64,000 nucleotides of DNA from Tretioscincus oriximinensis (GCA_022410635.1 JAJVDF010000302.1:166544-230543), one strand, 5' to 3'; positions 53,629-62,136 are shown, numbered from the stretch's first letter. The notes: generated by a model from the sequence alone, not told the origin. Numbers and translations are program-made.

Positions 53629-56600
53629 TTCAATTCCTTTGCTGAAACCAATAAACTGGTTATTTGTTTGAATTCAAATATCTCTATCTTTCTTTGATTT
53701 CCTAGACAACATTATATAAACATGCTACTGGTGGGGACTGGGAATAACCCCCCATTGTATAAGTAAACACAGAGACCTTATGTAGGCCAAGGGTGATTAC
53801 TGTTGTTCCAAGCAGTCGTGGGAGCTGCCCTGGACACCAGGGAGATATAGTGGCACCTCTAGCTGGGAGGGTCACTGATCTTAGGAGCCCTCATTTGGGG
53901 TCGCCACATATTTTGGGTGGCAACGGTGGGATCCGGCAGCGATCACCACATATTTTTGGTGGCAGCGTGGCGGGATCCGGCAGCGATCCAGTGATCGCCA
54001 CAGCGTGCGATGCCACTTTAATTTTGATTATTTAAGCTTATTCATTTTTATCTTCATTTATATATTTAATTAGTTCTTTTATCTCCCTCTTGCTTATTTG
54101 TAGAGTTATATAAAGAGGAGAATTGGTTTTTTTATACCCGCTCAAGCAGCTTGCAGATTTATTTTTTGCCCCAAAGGCTTAGCTTCTATTTTCCCCACCA
54201 CACTGTGATGGTTCCCATTTACCTAATTGCAATTTCTTGCTTTTGAATAGCTCGGTTGGCTAGAGCTGAGGCCAGTAGAGGGCGCTCAGCCCTCTCCAAA
54301 GCTGACAGAGAGCTTTGAATTCAGTATTTATTCTGAAACACCAGGGCTTTTAATCCTTGTACCACTGTGCGTTTCGGTCATTTAATCCAATATTTAATGG
54401 TAGAAAATAAAAATGGAGATCTCATTCCAGCCCACGCCCATCCTCTGCCCAGGTTCTATCCCACACCCCGCCAGTTCACAAAAAGGATTTTGGCAGGAGA
54501 AAATTCCCGTGTTAGAAGACCCTCTTTCTCATAGAATTGTACGCGCGGGGGAGAGAGGATTCTCCCATGTGTACGAGATTCTCATGCATTTTCCCATGCG
54601 GAGGGCAATTTCATATTTTGTCCGGCCCCTTTTTTTTCTTTCTGCAGTGGCTTTCATGCAATCCTTACTTGTGGCATAGATATACGTATGTGTGAAGTCC
54701 TTTAGGAAGAAGAACAGCGCAATAATGCTTCAAACAAGAAAGAAACTTTCTGAACACTCACTTTCTCTTGGGCCCCAGTTTTGACTCCACACCCATCTTC
54801 TGGGCTTGCGTTTTGTTGGCCACTTCAGAAGATCCTTGAGAAAGAGGTTTTGGAGTTTCGGTGGCTTCCGTTTTTTTGTTCGGGAGGGAACCTGGAGATT
54901 CACATTGCGTCACTTTGTCATTCTGTCCTTCAGGTTTCACCACACCCTCCACCGGGCTGCTGACGTTCACACTGTCTGCATATTAGCGGGAAACAGAAGT
55001 GGAGAGAGAAAAAAGGCAAGATGTCTGCTTTCCTTGGGGATCATTTCGAAATACATTCTAACTAAAATCAATAGAGGCAGAAATGGAAAGTTTATGAGGC
55101 AAGAAGCTTTCAACAACTGAACCTATTTTTTATTGTTAACCGGCCTGAGACCTTCAGGTATAGGGCAGTAGAGAAATGTAAATAAATACATTTACACCGT
55201 TTAAATAGAACTGCTTTCTGCTCTTATCCCTACAGAGGCACAGTGGTATAGTGGTTGTGAAATGGTCTTTCACCTGAGAGACCTATTCTCAAAGCCCTGT
55301 GGAGAGGGACGAGTGCCCCCTACTGGCCTCAGCTCTAGCCAACCCAGCTATTCAAAAGCAAGAAACTGCAATTAGATAAATGGGAACCATCATTGCATGG
55401 TGAGGAAGATAGAATGTAAGCCTTTGAGCGAAAAATAGCTTGTAAGCTGCTTTGAGAGCCTACGGGGGAGAAAAGTGGGGTGTAAAATCTCAGTTCTCCT
55501 TCCCCTCCTCTTCTTCCAGAGGGAATCCGAGACAAGACTGAAAAGCAGGCTAAGCTCTGATTGCAAATCTTCCTTTTTTCCACCTCAGAAACGAACTTGC
55601 TTCCTTAAATCTACTCACTCAAGGGCTTCCCCAGTGGTTACATGGGCCAAGATTTTGGGCAAAGGGTTATCTGGGACAACTGAGACCATGTTCCTTTTCT
55701 CCTCTATACCTATTTATAAGCCCAAAGTTGGCTAGAATCAGGAGACACTCTGGGAAGCTAGTGCATAGGAGAATTCAGACACACATGGAGGGAAGTATAA
55801 TTTTATCTAGAAGGCCATCAAATCTATGATATTTACTTCCCAATGAAGTACAGTAACCAACTTGGAAGGCTTTAAGGAAGGATGTGACAAATTCATGGAG
55901 GCCAAGTGCATCAATTGATATTGGACAGATGCTTAGGCCTTATCTTCAAATTGGAACGATGCCTCTAAATGCAATTTGCAGGGAATTGAGAACAGATGAA
56001 GATTTTGGCTTCTTCTGTTGCTTCAGCTGCTTGAGAATGCGCAGAAGGAACTGGTGGGTCAGCAAGGCCCTTCTTATGTTGCTATGTTGTCTTAATACAT
56101 GCCTAATCTGCTACGGTTGACAAGGTCAGCTTTCATACAGTTTTACCTAGTGTTTCAGGCTTATGGTATCTCACCTACCATAGCACTACCTGTAGGACCC
56201 CTGATTCCATTTCCTTTTAGCTACCTTGTCCTATGTCCCATGGCTAGAATAGATTCCAGCCATCACTGCTCCACAGGATAAATAGAAAACCCTTCACTGC
56301 ATGAATTTCCAAAAACATGTCAAATTTCACCTGATAAAGTGCATCCAGTGGACTGTATCCTATGATACAGCATGCAGTAAATGCCCCTTTCACCAAAGGA
56401 TGGGCTCATATAGCTTTTGTTGCATTCTTCATAACAGACACCCTGTAAGCGGAGCTGAGAGAGTTCTAAAAAACTATTACTAGCCCAAGCTCACCTATCC
56501 GGCTTCATGGAGAAATGCAAACTGGGAGACCACCAGATAGGAGTCCTGTATTCAGATTTATTGATTAGTCATTTGACGGTATCAAAAAAAATAAAACACT

Positions 56601-59600
56601 AATAGATTAAATTACAAAAAGCAACAATTAAAAACAGTGTAAATATAAATAGAGTAAAATACAAATAGAATAAAAAACAAATAGCATCAATTAAAAACAG
56701 TGTATAATCAGCCGTGTAAGTAACAGCATCCAAGACAGTAATCGAGAGAGTATAAACCTCAAGGCTTAGAAACTTGCTCCCAAAACATCGATCGGATTTT
56801 GGAAGCCTTAATAATGTATAGGCTAACTCCGATGATGGAGCAACAGGCAGGACTGTTGAAATACCATTTGCAGGGAGTCACGAACAGGAGCATATTTTGC
56901 TTTCCTCTGTTTGGACTGCCCAGGTGCATCTGGTGGGCCTCTGTGTGACACAGAATGCTGGACTAGATGGGCTGTGGCCTGATCCAGTATGGCTCTTCTT
57001 ATGTTCCTATGTTCTTATGACAGTGGATGACATGGACTTGGGCCTCTTTATTTAGTGACCGATGGACATGCAAGAGAGGAGCTAAGAAACGTTGCCTAAG
57101 TTCTGAATAGGCTGGACATCCCAGTAAAAAGTGTGCCGTGTCCTCCACAGCCAAGTCATCCCATATGCAGAGTCTAGCATCTCTTGGCTCTTTATGGTAT
57201 CGGCCGAATTTCATTGCGGGGTCCAATTGGTCAAATCTGGCCAGTGTGAACTGTTTTCGTCATGCCCTGGGCATTGGGATAGTATGATACTTTTCTAAGT
57301 TTATTTGGTGTTTATATTCAGCCAGATATAAGGTTGCTTTAGATTGAATTATGGCTACGAGATCATTCTGCGAGGCTATATCTAGGGAGCGTTGTTTAAG
57401 TATCAATTTGGCCTTTACACCAAAGTTGTTTAGAGCGTTTAATGGAAGACCTATGTGAGCTGTTTGATTCATCAGCCTAGCAAGCCAGATTCTGCTCTAA
57501 CTGCTGCTGATAAGATGGAGCTCGAAACACCTAAAAAAGCTCGCAGATATTTCAGGTGGAAAGCTTCAAGTTTCTGCAAATTGGAGAAGCTCCATATTTC
57601 CGCTCCATAAAGAGTAATAGGTATTATTTTGGCACCAAAAACCTCTAGAACAAGTCTTAATGTTTCAGGATTTATATGATAATACAGCTTATACAAGGGG
57701 CAAGCTGCAGCTGTGGCTTTGGAAACTGAACCATTTATATGATGTGACCACGAACGGGACACTGCAAATGTAAGACCAAGATAGTAGTAAGATTGTACCC
57801 GTTCAATAGCCCGACCATCTAAGTACCAATGTAACGATTTCCTACAATTTCCAAATATTAACACTTTGGATTTCTCTCTGTTAATGATAAGGTTGTTTGC
57901 ATGACGGAAAAGGTTGAACTTGACCAGAGATCTCTTTAAACTCACTGGAGTAGTTGAGATCAACATCGTATCATCAGCATATGAGAGATTAACTGGTATA
58001 TCTGAAATGTATGGTCCATGGATCTCTGGGAGATTTAGGGCATCTATTACATCGTTCACGTAAAAGTTAAATAAAAATGTAGCTAGGATACATTGACGCA
58101 CACCTGAAGTTGTACTGATTGGCTGAGCAAGAGTCCCACTTGTACCAAGGCGAACTTTCAGTGAAATATCTGAATAAAGTTATTTAATTAAGCCAAAAAT
58201 TCTAGCATCAATGTTTGTTGATGACAATTTGTTCCAAAGAATATCACGGTTTATAGAGTCAAAAGCAGCCATCAGGCTGATGAAGGCTGTAAAGTTTTCT
58301 TCTGTTAGGGTTATATTTATGGATTAGGTATTGCAACATTTGGAGGAGATGATTTGAAGAGCATGAATTTTTGGTTCTTTCATAATAGCAAAAAACTCAG
58401 CACAAAGTCATACCAACTCACAGCTTGGGCCACTCCCTGTTTCATGCATGACTTAATTTAAGGTTGACTAAACAAGGGCACTATATTAAGAAAGATTGGT
58501 TTTCATGTGCAATTGCCTGGAACTCATATCATTGGCTTGGGTCCTGGCTATTTGAACAAGCAACTTCTCCCCTATAGACTTGCCCATGCATTAAGATCTC
58601 AAGGAAAAGGCCTTCTAGGACCAGGGGCACGTTGGAGGGCCTTCTCTGCGGTGGCTCCCACACTCTGAAACACACTCTCCAGAGGCTCGGCAGTAGAGGC
58701 CTCTAACCCTCCAACTACACTGTATACCTCTTCACCCTCTGCGTTCTATCCTTCCAGGGAAGGTGGGTTGGAGGGAGACTATGGATCTTTTTAAACACTT
58801 TATTAATGTGTATTCTTTTAAAAAAGAAATCTTGTTTTTGTATTACCCACCCTAGGTAACAGAAGGGCGTGAAATAAAATAAATCTAGTATTCACTCTTA
58901 CCTGCATTTGCTTGTGGGGGTGGCTGAGCAAATACTTTTGACAATATAGTGTCTGTCTATTTTAGAACCAGCCGCATCTGGGATTTTGTCTAGTCTGACC
59001 TAGAGATAAAGCTGGAGCATCCACATGCCAAACAAAATTTCTGTCGCCAAAATTTCTGTCACCTTTCCCTGAACCCCTCCCCACCTGAAATCCTTATTTA
59101 ACAGAGGTCCATCAAACTCTCTAGAGTGCCTTTGGAAGTGCCTTTGGAAGTATGTTTTTTGTTGCCTGGTTAGAACGTACCTCTTCACCCAAGTCTTTGT
59201 TGCTTAGTTTCCTCTAAGTGCTGTCCTGCCGGGAAGGGAAAGTTATATTTTAAATATTTTCTAAGATATTATATGTTCTATCTTTTTGTGATCTGCCCTC
59301 AGATCTTCAGATGAGGGCTGGATAAAAGTATTTTAAATGAATAAAATTGTCAAAAGCAACTAGCGTGGTGTCTTCCAAAAGGCACAGAGTTAATTAGTAT
59401 GAAAGATAAGACACTGGAACGCCTACATTATGGAGATGGTAGACTAAAAGAATAAGAGCATAAGAGGAGCCCTGCTGAATTGGACTGGAACCCATCTAGT
59501 CCAGCCTTCTGTCTCACACAGAGGCCCACCAATTGCCCTTGGTCAGTCTGGAACAGAAGACGACAAAATCTTCACCTGTTCTTGACGCCCTGCAAAAGGC

Positions 59601-62136
59601 ATTTCAGGAATCCAGCCTGTTGCTCCATCTCAGGGGCAGCATCAAAGCATCCATCCTAGTAGCTGTTTATACCCTTGGCTTCCATGTACTTGTCTAATCA
59701 CTGTCTTAAAGCCTGCTACCTACTACCACTTCTTCTGGAAGTAAATTCCACAAGCCGATGACCCTCTGGATGAAAAAATATTTTCCCTTGTCTGTCCTCA
59801 CTCTTCTGCCCCTCAGTTTCAAGGAATGCCTCCTGGTCCTAGTGTTGTGTGACAGAGAAAATAGTTTTTCTCTATCCATCTTATCCATCACATGCATGAT
59901 TTTATCTTCCCTCAGATTGATATAAACCTTTCCCCAGACATAGAATGTAAAATGGGATTATCTCAGTAGTGCCACGTATGTCTCAACATAGACCTGGCTT
60001 TAACTAGGAAGAAAGAGTACTTATTTTGCCTGGATAAATGCTCACATGTAACCATCTTGAGAATGTCTAGCAAGGTGGGACCTCATTGCACCTTAGAGAC
60101 TAACAGGGAAAGGGTTGGCAACATGAGATTTCACTGATAAAATCTACTTCTTTTTTTCTTTTCTTTTTTATTATTATTTTTCCACTGAGCAGTCTATTGG
60201 TATCATTCTTATATTTCAATGTACATACATTACATGATTTCTATACATTTTCTACTCTTCTAGATTTTATTCCCCATTCCTACCCACCTCTTTCCCTTCT
60301 TCCACCACCCAGGAATTATCTTTAATATTTTATACATTCATTCTTATTTTAGTTTCTTTAAGAACGGGTAGGATAAGCCATGGAAGTGATATCCAGTATA
60401 TCAGAGAGACTGAACAGAAATGGGAAAAAATAAAGAATTATTTGTTGCACTCAATAACAATCAAAGACACAAATCTACTTCTTGAATCCACTTTACTTGA
60501 AAAAGTAGATTTGTCTGCGAAAGCTCATGCTGCCTACCCTTTTCTAGTTAGTCTCTGAAGGGGCTACGAGATCCCCTTGTTAGAAAATCTGTATCCTGAT
60601 TAACATGGCTAGTCTGGAAATCCATCTTCAGAATGGTCATCATACAGGCGAGTCCAAACCCAGCTGAAAATGGCAGGAGTCCACATGCACTGGGCAGCGA
60701 TGGGGCACTTCCAAGTATTCCACATCATTCGAATGCTTGGATGTGCACGGGGTATACGTATAAATAAATAAATAAAACAAATATACAAGTAAGTACATCT
60801 GTTTGCTCTGCCCAGATGCCCTGCTATATAAGAACATAAGAAGAGCCATATTGGATCAGGCCACAGCCCATCAAGTCCAGCATTCTGTGTCACACAGAGG
60901 CCCACCAGATACACCTGGGCAGCCTGAACAGAGGAAAGCAAAATATGCTCCTGTTCATGACTCCCTGCAAATGGCACTTCAAGAGTCCTGCCTGTTGCTC
61001 CATCCCGGAGGCAACATCCAGACATCCATCCTAGTATCCTGTCTAGTCCTGTCTTGAAACTATCCAAGCTGTTAGCTACCACTACCTCCTCAGGAAGTCA
61101 ATTCCACAGGCCGATGACCCTCTGGGTGAAAAAATACTTTCCTTTGTCTGTTCTCACTTTTCTACCCAACAGTTTTAAGGAGTGCCCTCTGGTCCTTGTG
61201 TTGTGTGATAGAGAAAACATTTTTTCTCTATTCACTCTGTCGATCCCATGCATGATTTTGTACACTTCAGTCAGATCACCCCTCAAACGTCTCCTTTCAA
61301 GGCTGAAGAGGCCCAGACGTTGCAGCCTTGCTTCGTAAGGGAGGTGCTCCAGACCCTTGATCATTTTTGTTGCCCTTTTCTGCACCTTCTCCAGTTCCAA
61401 AATATCCCTCTTGAGATGTGGTGACCAGAATTGAACACAGGATTCCCAATGTGGCCTCACCACAGATTTATAAAGAGGCAAAACAACATTTGCTGACTTG
61501 TTTTCGATTCCTTTCCTAATTATCCCCAACATGAAATTTGCATCATATAACAAGACTGGTGATGCTTTTGTTTCTTCAGAAGTCAAGTCCCTGTCAGTTG
61601 TTCCCTAGCATTTGAAGAAGTAGATTTGTCTGTGAAAGCTCATGCTGCCTGCTTTTTCTTGTCAAGTCTCTAATGCGTTATGAAGACCCCCTTGCTAGAT
61701 ATCTCTGCATCTAAAGAAATAGACTTCTCTATGAAAGCTCATTCCGCCTTTTTTTTCTTGTTAGTCTCTCAGGTGCTATGAGACTCCCCCTTGGAAGGTA
61801 TCTCTGTATCTGAAGTAGTAGATTTGTCTACGAAAGCTCACACTGCCTACCTTGTTGGTCTCTAAAGAGCTCTTGCTAGATTCCCTATTACTTGCATTAT
61901 TTTTGGAGTATGGGATGAATGGGCTGCATTGTTGCTTGATACAAGGAGTCTTGCCTTTGATGACAAACACCAATCTCACCTTCCTCTTTACCGCAACTTT
62001 CATTCACTGCTTTGCTGTGGCATTTCACGACATGATGGGTAGCAGAATTTTCCTCTTGCAGTGGCAGCCGCAGAGCAGGAGATTTGTTAGGGCTCATGTA
62101 GGTATAAATTTTGGACTGACAAGCAAAGATGTTCTC
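41917..62136 (-). CDS. KMT5A: Histone H4 Lys20 monomethyltransferase (SET8/PR-Set7), partial at the 5' end
   Basis: Nuclear SET-domain enzyme that monomethylates H4K20, needed for replication control and chromatin compaction. Coding exons in transcript order are 61980-62136, 54762-54975, 48435-48522, 44975-45034, 43548-43738 and 41917-42127. All have GT/AG junctions and their phases close, giving 306 residues to the stop. N-terminal part: SKIYTYMSPNKS and LPLQEENSATHHVVKC. The middle has a PIP degron (NRKVTDYFPVRR). The pre-SET helix (RIDELIECGKEDGMK) leads into a SET domain with DGKGRGVIA, VEYHGDLI, TNRLGRLINHSKCGNC and EELLYDYGDRS, ending EAHPWLKH. The human protein has about 44 more N-terminal residues; that exon is upstream of 62136 and was not found. 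Two LTRs and many SINE/CR1 copies sit in the introns. Confidence 0.96.
42342..42636 (-). repeat. SINE-A copy in the last KMT5A intron
   Basis: GAAGAAGAACTGGGTTCTTA through GAGCTATCCGTGCC. Near-consensus, so probably young. Confidence 0.92.
42637..42775. mobile_element. H1 hairpin MITE, two-armed
   Basis: AAGGGGATCTCATAGCAACTT, GATGTCTACTTCTTCAG and AGGATCTGAAGACGACCCG. The right arm is diverged. It abuts the SINE-A end. Confidence 0.6.
43135..43470 (+). repeat. SINE-A with partly duplicated head
   Basis: CACGGATAGCTCAGTAGGG is repeated as CACGGATAGCTCAGTTGCTT, then the full body and a TTCTTCTTCTTCTTC tail. The doubled tRNA-like A-box start is unusual among the copies here. Confidence 0.9.
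43548..43738 (-). CDS. KMT5A: KMT5A coding exon (N-terminal SET)
   Basis: Acceptor CCCCAG (minus) above 43738, donor ACTG|GTGAGC at 43548. Encodes IDLIDGKGRGVIATRHFKRG, EFVVEYHGDLIEITDAKKRE and AYAQDPSTGCYMYYFQYL, then RKTY plus two bases of Cys. The human sequence has Ser where this has Arg before KTY, as I recall. Confidence 0.97.
43950..44687 (+). mobile_element. Solo LTR of an endogenous retrovirus, TSD GCAAC
   Basis: Exact 5-bp duplications GCAAC (43945-43949, 44688-44692) flank a 738-bp element with terminal TGTGGCG...CGCCACA. A TATA-like CATATAAAAGGGG and later AACAATAAAC mark promoter and polyadenylation signal on the plus strand. No internal genes remain, as expected from LTR-LTR recombination. 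It lies in a KMT5A intron, antisense to the gene. Confidence 0.93.
44975..45034 (-). CDS. KMT5A: KMT5A coding exon (20 codons)
   Basis: Acceptor TTTTAG above 45034, donor AAG|GTAATG at 44975. Encodes VEEKKRIDELIECGKEDGMK, the helix preceding the SET domain. Phase 0 at both ends. Confidence 0.96.
45240..45985 (-). repeat. CR1-B LINE 3' UTR, split by an LTR
   Basis: AAGAACATAAGAACGCAAGA to 45301, then continuing at 45783 with CAATTGCCCCTGGGCAGTC and CTAATCCTGTCTTCAGGTTT. The intervening 476 bases are the LTR. Confidence 0.85.
45302..45777 (+). mobile_element. Solo LTR, second family, TSD CTCAC
   Basis: CTCAC at 45297-45301 and 45778-45782 flank a TGTGATGGTTTG...GCCATGACA element with TG...CA ends. 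It holds a GAGAGA tract and GTAAATAAACTC as polyadenylation signal. Inserted into CR1-B; unrelated in sequence to the LTR at 43950. No open frames of note. Confidence 0.85.
46040..46440 (-). repeat. AT-rich, possible LINE 3' UTR fragment
   Basis: AT-rich sequence with AAATCCCCAGAACCCAATAA and CTCTGAACTTTGACC resembles the 3' end of the LINE at 56.5-58.4 kb in style. Homology not proven. Confidence 0.3.
46448..46755 (-). repeat. SINE-A
   Basis: AAGAAGAAGAAGAACTGGGT to GAGCTATCCGTGCCTGC. Near-consensus. Confidence 0.92.
46756..47437. other. KMT5A intron, no feature
   Basis: No gene or clear repeat except a short H1-like piece (GTAGGAGGCATACGCTTTCC) near 47403. Confidence 0.4.
47438..47737 (-). 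repeat. SINE-A
   Basis: AGAACTTGGTTCTTATACCC to ACTGAGCTATCCGTGC. Near-consensus. Confidence 0.92.
47738..48434. other. KMT5A intron, no feature
   Basis: Overlapping open frames at 47737-48180 on both strands have no recognisable homology. A poly-A run lies near 48310. Confidence 0.4.
48435..48522 (-). CDS. KMT5A: KMT5A coding exon with PIP degron
   Basis: Acceptor CTGTCAG above 48522, donor TTGCAG|GTACAG at 48435. After one base completing Lys it encodes VQGKVQQNRKVTDYF, PVRRSSRKSKKELQ. The stretch N-x-x-V-T-D-Y-F followed by Arg at +4 fits the PCNA-dependent CRL4-Cdt2 degron known in SET8. Confidence 0.95.
48795..49315 (-). repeat. CR1-A LINE with C-terminal RT frame
   Basis: CATAGAAACATAGAGTTGGA start; minus frame 49298-48987 reads MVRPHLGILRSVLGNSFKRN and [24 protein letters not shown] sequence. 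Confidence 0.85.
49570..50058 (+). repeat. CR1-B LINE 3' part
   Basis: SHNTRTKGPPLKLRGRRVRT and KYFFSPRRSLPFGIYFQKRW (frame), then the 3' UTR ending CTTATGTTCTTATG. Confidence 0.85.
50059..50479. other. KMT5A intron, no feature
   Basis: No gene or repeat identified with confidence. Confidence 0.4.
50480..51552 (+). repeat. CR1-B LINE with L1 fragment and assembly duplication
   Basis: Starts within the RT region (ACCGGTTAAAAAGCAGAAAA), jumps at about 50585 into an L1 3' end, and resumes at about 50728 with GGCAAATTCCATGTTGGGG. It ends in ATGTTCTTATGTTCTTATG. The 65-bp segment 51144-51208 is repeated exactly at 51210-51274 around one N. Confidence 0.9.
50583..50728 (-). repeat. L1 3' end fragment inside CR1-B
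   Basis: TTTTTTATATTTTTTTTATT is a reversed poly-A; AGCATGTGCAATACATAATG follows. The CR1-B sequence on either side is not contiguous, lacking part of the RT region, so this insertion came with a deletion. Confidence 0.65.
51561..51755. mobile_element. MITE with roughly 60-bp TIRs and TA target site
   Basis: The left end GGCTGACCAGATGAC continues into TTGGGGGG, TTGAAAACC and GTTTTTGGGGTGCCTC. The right end is its reverse complement with few mismatches, closing at GGTCAGCC. TA flanks both ends (51559-51560, 51756-51757). The short A/T-rich loop has no coding capacity. Likely Tc1/mariner-type. Confidence 0.88.
52418..52555. mobile_element. H2 hairpin MITE
   Basis: Left GTTGAGCTTTATTCTGAGC, right CCAGAATAAGGCTCAGTGAG, inverted complements. 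Inside the composite hAT. Confidence 0.65.
52575..52872 (+). repeat. CR1-B LINE 3' end
   Basis: AACAGCTTGGATAGCTTCAA, GGGATGGAGCAACGGGCAGG and the terminal CTTATGTTCTTATG. Nested in the composite hAT. Confidence 0.88.
53123..53908 (+). mobile_element. ERV LTR, same family as 43950-44687
   Basis: TGTGACGTCCCCCATTTTAA start and GGGGTCGCCACA end. TATA-like AATATAAAAGGGG near 53298 and CCAATAAACTGG. It has a 45-bp tandem duplication near 53420-53490 and an ATC microsatellite (53585-53626) absent from the other copy. Left flank GTGTG (53118-53122) and right flank GCGTG (54003-54007) could be a diverged TSD enclosing 53123-54002. Confidence 0.85.
53585..53626. repeat. ATC microsatellite
   Basis: About 14 ATC units inside the LTR. 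Confidence 0.95.
53909..54002 (+). mobile_element. Remnant ERV leader with two PBS-like sites
   Basis: Past the LTR, TGGGTGGCAACGGTGGGAT (53914-53932) and TGGTGGCAGCG...GGGAT (53957-53976) resemble an 18-nt primer binding site for tRNA-Leu (complement of a 3' end ...CACCGCTGCCACCA). A second GATCGCCACA terminus closes the segment. No gag or pol remains. Confidence 0.6.
54110..54340 (-). repeat. SINE-A, degenerate
   Basis: AGAGGAGAATTGGTTTTTTT, TACCCGCTCAAGCAGCTTGC and TTTTGAATAGCTCGGTTGGC; diverged from consensus. Confidence 0.65.
54762..54975 (-). CDS. KMT5A: KMT5A coding exon (N-terminal linker)
   Basis: Acceptor AATATGCAG above 54975, donor AGAAA|GTGAGT at 54762. Phase-1 entry (G|AC, Asp) and phase-2 exit (AA|G, Lys) match the neighbours. 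Encodes SVNVSSPVEGVVKPEGQ through LPNKKTEATETPKPLSQGSS to KLGPKR. Weakly conserved; the block NKKTEATETPK aligns with human NQKSEAAEPPK by memory. Confidence 0.9.
55137..55505 (+). repeat. SINE tail followed by SINE-A
   Basis: CGGCCTGAGACCTTCAGGTA with an AAATAAATAC tail (55137-55190). A SINE-A then starts at about 55230 (GAGGCACAGTGGTATAGTGG) and ends in GTGTAAAATCTCAGTTCTCC. Confidence 0.75.
55790..56100 (+). repeat. CR1-B LINE 3' fragment, old
   Basis: AATCTATGATATTTACTTCC, GGAAGGCTTTAAGGAAGGAT and CTTCTTATGTTGCTATG; heavily diverged. Confidence 0.6.
56390..56560 (-). repeat. SINE-B fragment
   Basis: CATAACAGACACCCTGTAAG, GGAGCTGAGAGAGTTCTAAA and GGCTTCATGGAGAAATG. Confidence 0.55.
56560..58350 (-). 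repeat. Non-LTR LINE with YADD reverse transcriptase (clade uncertain), split by CR1-B
   Basis: The minus frame 58101-57472 (209 codons) holds FLFNFYVNDVIDALN, LSYADDTMLIS and INREKSKVLIFGN: RT motifs with the catalytic YADD intact. Frames below 57472 continue it, ending in a C/H-rich block (LCIWDDLAVEDTAHFLLGCP). 3' UTR to about 56560. Resembles Ingi/Vingi or I-type LINEs more than CR1 or L1; I am not certain. Confidence 0.8.
56830..57020 (+). repeat. CR1-B 3' end inserted in the LINE
   Basis: GATGGAGCAACAGGCAGGAC to TTATGTTCCTATGTTCTTAT, opposite in orientation to the host LINE. Confidence 0.88.
58351..58519. other. Intron sequence, no feature
   Basis: No gene or repeat assigned. Confidence 0.4.
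58520..58890 (+). repeat. L2-like LINE 3' end
   Basis: CATGCATTAAGATCTCAAGG, GGAGGGCCTTCTCTGCGGTG and an AATAAAATAAATC tail. The coding part is frameshifted. Confidence 0.65.
59110..59350 (+). repeat. L2-like LINE 3' tail
   Basis: CATCAAACTCTCTAGAGTGC, AACGTACCTCTTCACCCAAG and CTTCAGATGAGGGCTGGATA with terminal AATGAATAAAA. Confidence 0.55.
59455..59935 (-). repeat. CR1-B LINE with short C-terminal RT frame
   Basis: AAGAGCATAAGAGGAGCCCT start; minus frame 59897-59706 reads MDREKLFSLSHNTRTRRHSL. Confidence 0.88.
60060..60620. mobile_element. H1 hairpin MITE split by an L1 insertion
   Basis: Left arm 60066-60152 (CACCTTAGAGACTAACAGGG; AAAATCTACTTCT), right arm 60471-60620 (AAAAAGTAGATTTGTCTGCG; CTACGAGATCCCCTTGTTAG). 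The 318 bases between are an L1 end. Confidence 0.85.
60153..60470 (-). mobile_element. L1 3' end with 13-bp TSD
   Basis: The target duplication AAATCTACTTCTT is at 60140-60152 and 60471-60483. Reversed poly-A (TTTTTCTTTTCTTTTTTATT) lies at the left edge. 5'-truncated. Confidence 0.9.
60830..61575 (-). repeat. CR1-B LINE with 150-codon open RT C-terminal frame
   Basis: TAAGAACATAAGAAGAGCCA start. The minus frame 61586-61098 reads MLGIIRKGIENKSANVVLPL through RVIGLWN. Among the least decayed CR1-B copies. Confidence 0.93.
61600..61875. mobile_element. H1 arms in tandem, three copies
   Basis: Three head-to-tail single arms with period about 95-100 bp. Each has a GAAGAAGTAGATTTGTCT-like start, a GAAAGCTCA block, a TTAGTCTCT block and a TGAGAC/TGAAGAC-CCCCTTG end. 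Confidence 0.8.
61980..62136 (-). CDS. KMT5A: KMT5A coding exon (N-terminal region, first found here)
   Basis: Acceptor CTTTAG above 62136, donor GGAAG|GTGAGA at 61980. 52 codons plus one base: ENIFACQSKIYTYMSPNKS, LRLPLQEENSATHHVVKC and so on. Human SET8 has GENVFTGQSKIYSYMSPNKC at this point, as I recall. An exon encoding the initiating Met must lie upstream. Confidence 0.95.
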
